Source: an uncultured Clostridia bacterium
GTDB taxonomy: Bacteria > Bacillota > Clostridia > Lachnospirales > CAG-274
Direction: 5' to 3'
Assembly (NCBI GenBank): GCA_947585865.1
Contig: CANPXH010000007.1
Span: 31,566-95,565 of the forward strand
Length of the DNA stretch: 64,000 nt
How positions within the stretch are numbered: position 1 is the first letter of the stretch; every line of letters begins with the position of its first letter. The translations under genes and the position numbers were made by a program. Below the pieces are notes generated by a model. That model was not told where the DNA came from, did no database searches, and worked only from the letters and a program-made list of their open reading frames with translations. Shown one piece after another: positions 47,255 to 55,400 of the stretch.

Positions 47255-47261
47255 ACTTCAC

Positions 47262-47296
47262 AAAGGGGATGGGGATTTTCTCTGTCCCCTTTTTTA
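47262..47296 (+). terminator. terminator after the adhesin gene
   Basis: Stem AAAGGGGA / TCCCCTTT (47262-47269 / 47285-47292) and a T run; it ends just before the ribosome site of the next gene. Confidence 0.75.
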
Positions 47297-47310
47297 TGGG
47301 AGATGATATT

Positions 47311-47655
47311 ATGATTTCTTTTAAAAAGAAAGAAGCAGAAAGCATAAAAGATACCGATTTTGTCAAAACCGATATTGAAGATATGATAATAGCCTACATT
47401 TTGGAGCAGTCAAAGAATAACAACATAAGCCTTGCCCAGAAGGACAATATAACCTATATCAGTTTCAGACAAGGTAAAATAAAGGAATTCTTAGGTGAGT
47501 GGTATTCCATACTACGCTTATATCAGAACAATAAGCTTAGTTCACAGATGTATGAGGTGTTTATACAGTCCAAAATCAAGGAGCTGCCTGCCAATAAAGT
47601 TTATTCTTCATCGAAAGAAGAGGTAAAAGATCTATATGCGGATTTATTTCAATAA
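47311..47655 (+). CDS. small protein of unknown function
   Basis: 114 residues from ATG 47311 (GGGAGATGAT just before). It is charged and probably helical, with KTDIEDMIIAYILEQSKNNN and GKIKEFLGEWYSILRLYQNN; no signal peptide or membrane segment. I do not recognise the family. The only entry for RNA polymerase is through the terminator that ends about 15 nt upstream. Confidence 0.55.
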   Translation: MISFKKKEAESIKDTDFVKTDIEDMIIAYILEQSKNNNISLAQKDNITYISFRQGKIKEFLGEWYSILRLYQNNKLSSQMYEVFIQSKIKELPANKVYSSSKEEVKDLYADLFQ

Positions 47656-47773
47656 ATTTGTTGATTATATGTATAAAATGGTATATAATTGTATTAATTC
47701 TTTTCAATTCATTGAGAATAAAAGTTATGTTGAATTCATATAATAACTTATGAAAATTTTATTGCGAAATCAC

Positions 47774-47802
47774 TTGACAAAGTGCAAAATTTCGTGTATA
47801 AT
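47774..47802 (+). promoter_or_regulatory. strong promoter of the AbiF leader RNA
   Basis: TTGACA (47774-47779), 17-bp spacer, TATAAT (47797-47802): full consensus. The -35 sits in a short inverted repeat CACTT-GACA-AAGTG (47771-47784). Confidence 0.88.
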
Positions 47803-47809
47803 TATTTTC

Positions 47810-47880
47810 AGTGATCGCGTTACGGATACTCGAGAGGACCGTAACCTGAGAAAGGAATTCTGAAAAGGATTCCTTTTTTC
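47810..47880 (+). ncRNA. abiF-type leader RNA (probable RNA antitoxin/regulator)
   Basis: The predicted transcript has a perfect 7-bp hairpin GTTACGG / CCGTAAC (47819-47825 / 47839-47845, 13-nt loop with CGAGAGGA), followed by a terminator stem AAAGGAAT / ATTCCTTT (47851-47876) and T6. A structured RNA just upstream of abiF genes is a known motif, and HEPN AbiF proteins have been described with RNA antitoxins. Assignment rests on position, promoter and fold; the consensus was not checked. Confidence 0.65.
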
Positions 47881-47900
47881 ATTTTACGGAGGAGAAATAT

Positions 47901-48836
47901 ATGCAGCCATTTAAAACTTATGATGAACAAATTGCTAAACTTAAAAATGATAAAAATTTAATAATAAATGATGAGGATTATGCAAAGAGTATACTCAAAC
48001 AAATAGGATATTATTCTCTTATCAGTGGATACAAAGATTTATTTAAAGACAAAACCACTAAGATGTATACAAATGAAGCTAATTTTGAAGATATTTATGC
48101 ATTGTATTTGTTTGACGAAGAATTAAGAAGTTTATTCTTAAGTTATCTCTTAAAAATCGAAAGACATTTTCGCTCCTTACTTTCATATTTTTTTACTGAA
48201 AAATATGGTGAATCACAAGTGCATTATCTTAATATAGATAATTATAATAATATATCAAGCAATATATTAGGAGTTAATAAGCTCATAGATACTCTTTCAG
48301 ATTTAGCATTAAATTCCAATGCATATACTTATATAAACTTTAATAGAGCTACATATAAAAATGTTCCTTTGTGGGTACTAATGAATGCAATTACATTTGG
48401 TACATTGTCTAAATTTTATAAATATTCTGAACACGATATAAGAAGTAAAGTGAGTCATGAATTTAATAATTTAAAAGAACGTGAAATAGAGAGAATCTTA
48501 TCTGTTCTTTCACAATACAGAAATGTATGCGCTCATGGAGAACGGTTATATTCGTATAAAACAAAAACAGATATACCAGACTTGGCAATACATTCAAAAA
48601 TGAATATACCAAAAAATGGAAAACAATACATATACGGAAAACATGATTTATTCTCAGTTGTTATATCATTTAAGTATTTACTTGAGAATGGTGATTTTCT
48701 TGAATTTAAAGGAAAGCTAAAAAAGAGTATTGATAAACTTTTAAAAGATGCCACTTCCCTGTCAGAGACACAGTTATATGAAAAAATGGGATTTCCTGAT
48801 GATTGGAAAAAGATAACAAGATATAAACGAATATAA
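47901..48836 (+). CDS. abiF: AbiF/AbiD (Abi_2) HEPN abortive-infection protein
   Basis: 311 residues with the Abi_2 pattern: KTYDEQIAKLKNDKNLIIND, LKQIGYYSLISGYKDLF, LYLFDEELRSLFLSYLLKIE and WVLMNAITFGTLSKFYKY. The HEPN RNase motif Rx4H is RNVCAH (about 211-216); a second basic motif, IERHFRSLLSYF, lies in the first half. These proteins are RNases that stop growth during phage infection. GGAGGAGAA precedes the ATG. The strong promoter and leader RNA upstream suggest RNA-based control. Confidence 0.88.
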   Translation: MQPFKTYDEQIAKLKNDKNLIINDEDYAKSILKQIGYYSLISGYKDLFKDKTTKMYTNEANFEDIYALYLFDEELRSLFLSYLLKIERHFRSLLSYFFTEKYGESQVHYLNIDNYNNISSNILGVNKLIDTLSDLALNSNAYTYINFNRATYKNVPLWVLMNAITFGTLSKFYKYSEHDIRSKVSHEFNNLKEREIERILSVLSQYRNVCAHGERLYSYKTKTDIPDLAIHSKMNIPKNGKQYIYGKHDLFSVVISFKYLLENGDFLEFKGKLKKSIDKLLKDATSLSETQLYEKMGFPDDWKKITRYKRI

Positions 48837-48857
48837 ATTATATAAATATAAGAGATT

Positions 48858-48900
48858 AAAGAGAGTTGAGGTTTAACAAAATCTGAAACTCTCTTTTTTT
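48858..48900 (+). terminator. terminator after abiF
   Basis: Stem AAAGAGAGTT / AACTCTCTTT (48858-48867 / 48887-48896), T7. The upstream A-rich arm could also end transcripts of the opposing RHH gene. Confidence 0.8.
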
Positions 48901-48927
48901 ATGTCATTAGCTTATATATTATAACGC

Positions 48928-49140
48928 TTATTTATGTTTATTTTCCCTTTCCATTGTTTCTTTAATTGCCCTTTTGACAAAAGTGCTTACATCTTCATTG
49001 TGCAAAGCAGCGTATTCTGTAATAGCTTGTTTCATACCGCTTTCTTTGGTATAGCGTATCTCTATCCTGTCATATTTTTCTTTTATGAACTTTGTAACGG
49101 CTCTGCTGTGAGCTGCCGGTGAGGAAGTATGTCCTGCCAC
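48928..49140 (-). CDS. ribbon-helix-helix (CopG/Arc-like) DNA-binding protein
   Basis: 70 residues with GTG start at 49140 after AAAGGA. The Arc-like fold is seen in YDRIEIRYTKESGMKQAITE followed by YAALHNEDVSTFVKRAIKET. It is divergent from the giant methylase/helicase gene, and the region between them holds inverted repeats over a promoter. It is therefore a likely repressor there, or a relaxosome accessory protein. Confidence 0.75.
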   Translation of the reverse strand: MAGHTSSPAAHSRAVTKFIKEKYDRIEIRYTKESGMKQAITEYAALHNEDVSTFVKRAIKETMERENKHK

Positions 49141-49180
49141 AATATCAATTCCTTTCCATATATGATAAAAATAATTATAC

Positions 49181-49300
49181 CATACAACATAATAGTCGGC
49201 TATATAGCAGGTTTTATAAAATTGTTGTATGTTAATATGAGAAAAATGTGAAATATTTTACAAAAAAATGCTTGCTATATATCCGACTATATAGTATAAT
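49181..49300 (+). promoter_or_regulatory. promoter of the giant methylase/helicase gene with palindromic operators
   Basis: Promoter TTGCTA (49272-49277), 17 bp, TATAAT (49295-49300). A 16-bp inverted repeat, AGTCGGCTATATAGCA (49194-49209) and TGCTATATATCCGACT (49273-49288, one mismatch), ends inside the promoter; a second pair CATACAAC / GTTGTATG (49181-49188 / 49224-49231) is nested. CTATATA-type cores recur at 49200, 49275 and 49287. Good sites for the divergent RHH protein. Confidence 0.65.
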
Positions 49301-49428
49301 GAGAGTGGGAAAAGAAAACTCTCGGATAAATATAGCAATACAAGCAATGTCGGTTTATGGATTTTCAAGCCGTCAGGCTTGTATATATGTCCATAAGCAG
49401 ATATTGAAATAACTGACTAAGGAGGAAA
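49301..49428 (+). other. structured leader, possible oriT
   Basis: Contains hairpin GAGAGT / ACTCTC (49301-49323), a perfect CAAGCC-GTCA-GGCTTG hairpin (49366-49381) enclosed by TTATGGA / TCCATAA (49355-49361 / 49390-49396), and a competing partner ATACAAGC (49338-49345) for GCTTGTAT (49377-49384). This could be a switchable leader for the giant gene, or the nick region of the element. Confidence 0.35.
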
Positions 49429-52400
49429 ATGCTTATGGAAACAAAAGCCGAGAAAATAGTAAGGATCGAGGACTTTTTGAAAAATCGAACTCTTGATTTG
49501 ACAAAAAACATCGAAAATTGGCAGCAGTTTTTAATAAACTCTGCAAGATTTTATAAATATAGCTTTACAGACCAAGTGCTTATTACTTCTCAAAGACCTG
49601 ATGCAACAATGTGTGCCTCATTCAATTTATGGACAGGCAGCCTGAAAAGACATATAAAGCAAGGTTCTAAGGGCATACCGTTACTCAGAGAGAAAGACGG
49701 AGTTAAAAAACTGACTTATGTATATGATGTATCCGATACAGAAACCAACAACTATTCAAAAAGAGTAAGTCCGTGGGAAATGAAAGACGAATATATCAAT
49801 GTAATAAAGGACAGACTCGGAATAAGCAATAACGTCAGCTACAGCAGCAGTTTAGAGGATATTATTGAAAGCAGAGTTGACAGCTTACTTGATTACACAT
49901 ACGGATATGCACTTGAAACCATTGAAAATAAGGAGGGCAGCTTTTTAGAGGAACTCGATGACCTGAATATTGAAACTACGTTCACAAGATTGCTCAAAAA
50001 TAGTGTAATGTATACCATATTAAACAGATGCGGTATAGAATCTGACTTTAATGCCGCTGATTTCAGAGGTGTTGCAGATTTTAACACAAAGGAGGTAATA
50101 ACTCAGCTTGGACAGGCAACTGCTGAAATTTCGGGCATTGTACTTAGGGAAATCGAAAAGGAGGTCAGAGCTTACGAAAAGGAAATTTCCCAAAACAAGA
50201 GCCGTAACCTGAATTTATATGACTTATATGAAAGGGAGAATGTTACATATGAAGAACGAAATGACAAAGGAAATCAACGGAATGCAGCACATATACAGCG
50301 AAGAACTGAAAACATACCTTCCTCGGTACACAGAGGAGAACGGTCTGACATACGAACTGGACAGGAAAACAATGACATACATTCCGATGTTGGAACAGGA
50401 GGAAGAAGAACCTTACGAAATGGGAATGTGGGGCAGGAAAAGACTGGAGTATCTGAAAACAGAGAAAAAGGGAACATACTCAGCCCTGATGATAAGCGGT
50501 CTGACAAAGCACCTTATAGAAACGGACAAAGCGGCAAACAATATGGAGGACAGGCTGATGGAAGAAATGAGCAAAGCCGAAGGAGTAACAGAGGCTCTCA
50601 AGAAGTCAGATCAGATGGAATGGGTAGCTCGGAGAAACAGCATAAAGAACAGGGTTCGGGAGATAATTTACAGAGAGTTGATATACATCTAAACAATGAG
50701 CAGCCAAAGGCAGAGGAAAAATCCTCTGCCTTTTCAAATGCAGTAAAAACTATCGAAACTACTTTATATAGCGAGCCTGACGAAAACCATAGAGTTAAAA
50801 AAATAGGCAATGCCAACGCAAAAGATATTTTTGAGCAGATTAGGCAACATCTTGAAGATAACAATCTTTTACCCGATGATTATTTTATTCCTTCAATAAA
50901 TGAGTATGAAGAATTGCCGGATTTTTATAACTTTAACTGTAATGTCAACTTTGGGGAAAGCGAGGGCATATATCTCGATATAGGGTTATTGACCGAAAAC
51001 GGCATAATTCCCTTTGCAACAGGAAAAACTCTTGACGAATCCTATGAGAGCTTTATTCACATGGGCAGGATAGCGGCAGAATGTTCATTAATGCTCAACG
51101 GTGACGGTATGCTTGTGAACCACAGAGCAACAAAAAAAGAAAAAGCTAAAGAAGAATCTGTATCTACAAATGACAAAGCTGCCGAAACAGCTTTGTCTGC
51201 TGATAAAGAAGCTGCTCAAAAGGAAAAGAACATAATAGGCAATACTCCCTATCGCTATATTCCCAAGAAAACATACAGAAAGTTCGATAAGGATACGGCT
51301 TTGAAAATTGCAGAGGCATTTAATGCGGCGGGCATAAAATATAGCGGAAAAATCAATGAAAATGATACTACTCTTACATTCAGCCGTAACGACATTGAAA
51401 AAGTTGAAGAAATAATAAAAGCCGAAAATCCTACAGTAGATGGCATTCAGGAAAAGAACGAAAATCCTGTGGACAATACAGAGGAAAGCAGTACCGAAAA
51501 TTCAGCTCCCGAAATAACACAGGAGGATATTGACGGCTTATTGAATGTTGGATCAAAAGAACTGATTATAAATACCTTTGCAACACTTAAAACTGCAAAA
51601 GAAAGAGCAGATTTCTTAAAAAAACATAATGGCATACATGGTGGCTCAACATCATTTAATGACGGATGCAATGGAATATATAGCTATAATTCTAAAGGAC
51701 TTGAAATTACTAAGTACAGAAAAGGCGAATATGGGAATAACGCTGTTGTTCACTTAAGTTGGTCAGAAATCGAAAAGACAATAAGAAAAATGATTGAAAG
51801 CGGTAAATTTGCCATTGAACCGGAATTAAATTTATCAGAATATAATGAACCTGAATATGAAATATCCGATATGGTGCTTAACAATATGCCTGACGACACT
51901 ATTTCTATTGCCGAACGTAACGAATACGGTTATACAGACAATCACTTGCTGCCTATAAATAAGGAAAAGGCTCTTGAATTTTATGATGAGGATATATTTT
52001 CTGTATATCGTCTGTATGAAGATGAAACAGAGGGTATGGCTGAAACAAGGTCGGATATTGAGGAGTTTGACGGTATTTTCGGCATAGAAACAGAGGATTG
52101 GGAGAGGTATCTTGAAAACAGAGAAACCGAAAAATCCGAACAGGAAAATGATACCGTCAACAATTATCGTCAGAAAACAGATATGTATTTCAGACCAATA
52201 CAAGGCTATTCGGCATATGAAATAGAGCAAATAATAAAAGATAGAATTGCCGACTTTGTTGCCGAAAATGAAATAGACATACAAATCAAAGACGTAATCA
52301 TATCAGGCAGCCGAAGCAGAGGTATTGAAAACGATAACTCCGATCTGGACATTGTATTGGCGTATGAGGGCGATTACAAAGAAGATATGCTCTTTAATGT

Positions 52401-55400
52401 TCTTAATGATGAGGAGAATAACTTTGATTTCATTGACGGTGTAAAGATTGACATTGATCCGATAAGACCCGATGAAAGCGGTACCCTTGAAAGCTATCTG
52501 TCAAATGCAGAGAAATATTTGCAGCAGAAGGCAGAAAGCCTTACGCTCTCCGAACAGGAAACAGAGAATATTCCCATGACCGATGAAATGGAAATCACAG
52601 ACATAAATTTATACCGATATGGAGATTTTTATGAGGCTTTTGGCCAAGAGGCTGAAAGAGCTGCCGAAGTTTTGAATCTTCATATAGTCAATAGAGATAA
52701 TTCGGTTATGATAGGTATTCCCCAACACGTTTTAAGTAAGTATACTGAAATTCTTGAAAATGAAGGCTATAAAGTAAATACTTATGAACAGACCAAAGAG
52801 AGCATAGAAAAAAACAATGCTTTGGGAACAGCAGAATTAAGTGATTTACCCACATCAGATATAGAAACAGATACAGAACCTACACAGGATTATAACGAAA
52901 GAATAAGCAATAAAGAAAAGTACCGCAATAATATTGAAGCTATAAAAACTCTCTATAAGATTGACAATGAAAGCAGAGAGGCAACTGCCGAAGAAAAGGC
53001 GATACTTAAAAAGTATGTAGGATGGGGCGGTTTGGCTGATGTTTTTGACAGTTCTAAGACTGCGTGGGAAAAGGAGTATTCAGAGCTAAAGGAATTGCTA
53101 GCTCCAAGCGACTACAATGCAGCTCGTTCCTCTACTCTTAATGCACATTATACACCTCCTGAAATAATAAGTTCCATATATAAGGCTTTAAGCAATATGG
53201 GTTTCCGAGAAGGCAAAATACTTGAACCGTCAATGGGAATAGGCAATTTTTTTGCATATCTGCCACAGGAAATGCAGCAGTCTAAACTGTACGGTGTTGA
53301 GCTTGACAGCATAACGGGCAGGATCGCTCAGAAAATTTATCCCAATGCCTATATTCAGGTAAAGGGATTTGAGAAAACAAACTTTAACAGCAATTCATTT
53401 GATGTTGCGGTAGGAAATGTGCCTTTTGGAAATTACTATGTCAATGACAATGAATTCAAGGAAAGCGATCTTATACACGATTACTTCTGCAAAAAGAGCC
53501 TTGATAAAATCAGACCGGGCGGTGTAATGGCATTTATAACAACAAAGGGTACTTTGGATAAGAAAAACAACTCTGTAAGAAAATATCTTGCAGAGCGAGC
53601 CGACCTTATGGGAGCTGTACGTTTACCCAACAATGCTTTCAGCACAGCAGGCACAGAAGTAACAACAGACATTATATTCTTGCAGAAAAGAGATAGATTG
53701 AGGGATTTGACACAGGAAAAAGTACCTGAGTGGGTAAATGTATCAGAAAATGAAAATGGTATTGAAATGAACAATTACTTTATTTCACATCCACAGATGA
53801 TACTCGGTACAATGGAAGAAGTATCAGGGCGGTTCGGTCCGGAAACAACTTGCAAGCCATTTAAAGATACAGACCTATCGGTATTGCTTGATAGTGCCGT
53901 TGAGAATATAAGAGGTAAAATACCTATAAATGACGTTGTTGTGGAAGTGCTTGATGAAGAAGATAACGATTTGAATATTGCTGCCGAAAACTACCGTAAT
54001 TTCTGCTATGCCGTTATTGACAATGATATATATTATCGTGAAAATGATAAAATGGTCAAACAGAACTTTGACGGTAAAAAAGCTGAAAGAGTTAAAAAAA
54101 TGGTGGCGATAAGCGAAGTATTGAGGGATTTGATTTCCTTTCAGCGGGATAATTATCCTGATGAGGAAATTACTAAAAAACAACAGGAATTAAACAAAGT
54201 TTATGAGGATTTTGTTTCCGAGTACGGATTACTCAATGACAGGCTCAATAAATCGGTATTCAGGGAAGATGACACAGCGCAGCTTTTATTATCTCTTGAA
54301 AATATTAATGAAAAAACAGGAGAACTGGAAAGCAAGGCAGACATATTTACAAAGAGAACGATCATACCGTATATTCCTGTTGAAAGCGTAGATACATCTA
54401 GCGAGGCATTGGCTGTATCAATAGCAGAAAGAGCAAAGGTAGACCTTGATTTTATGGCACATTTATGTTCAAAGCCTGTAGACGAAGTTATAAAAGACCT
54501 TGAAGGAGTGATTTTTGAAAATCCCGTTACCAATAAATATGAAACGGCAGAGGAATATCTTTCAGGCAACGTAAGGCATAAACTGGAGCTTGCCAAGCAG
54601 TATGCCGAAAAGGATACAAAGTATGCCGTAAATGTCAATGCACTTGAAAACGTGCAGCCGGAGGATTTACAGCCATCGGAGATAACAGCGCAGTTAGGCT
54701 CAACGTGGATACCTACTCACTACTATCAGGAGTTTATGTATGAATTGTTGGACACACCATATTATTGCAGAGGTAATTGTTCTTGGAGAGATACGGATAG
54801 AAATCCTTTCCGCAGCGGAGCAGGCAGCGATAATGAAACAATAATCATAGATTATGATGAATATAACTGTGCTTACGGTATAAGCAATAAATCCAATTAT
54901 TCCGCTTCTAAAAACAATATTAAAGCAAGTAAGACCTATGGAACTGACAGAATGAATGCTTATAAGATTTTAGAGGAAACTCTAAATATGAAAACCGTTA
55001 AGGTTATGGACTATGTAGAAAATTTTGAGGGCAAAAAGGTGGCTGTTCTGAATGAAAAGGAAACCTTGCTTGCACAGGAAAAGCAGAATGCTATAAAAAA
55101 TAAGTTCAAGGAATGGCTTTTTGACGATTACGAAAGGACACAGGATTTGTGTAAAATCTATAATGAAAAATTCAATTCTGTTAGACCGAGGGAATATGAC
55201 GGATCACATATAACCTTCGGAGGAATAAATCATGAAATAAAGCTGCGGAAACATCAGATAGACGCTATAGCTCATACTTTATACGGCGGTAATACTTTAC
55301 TGGCACATTCCGTAGGCGCAGGAAAGACATTTGAAATGGTAGCCTCTGCAATGGAAAGCAAAAGGCTTGGCTTATGCTCAAAAAGTATGATAGTTGTTCC

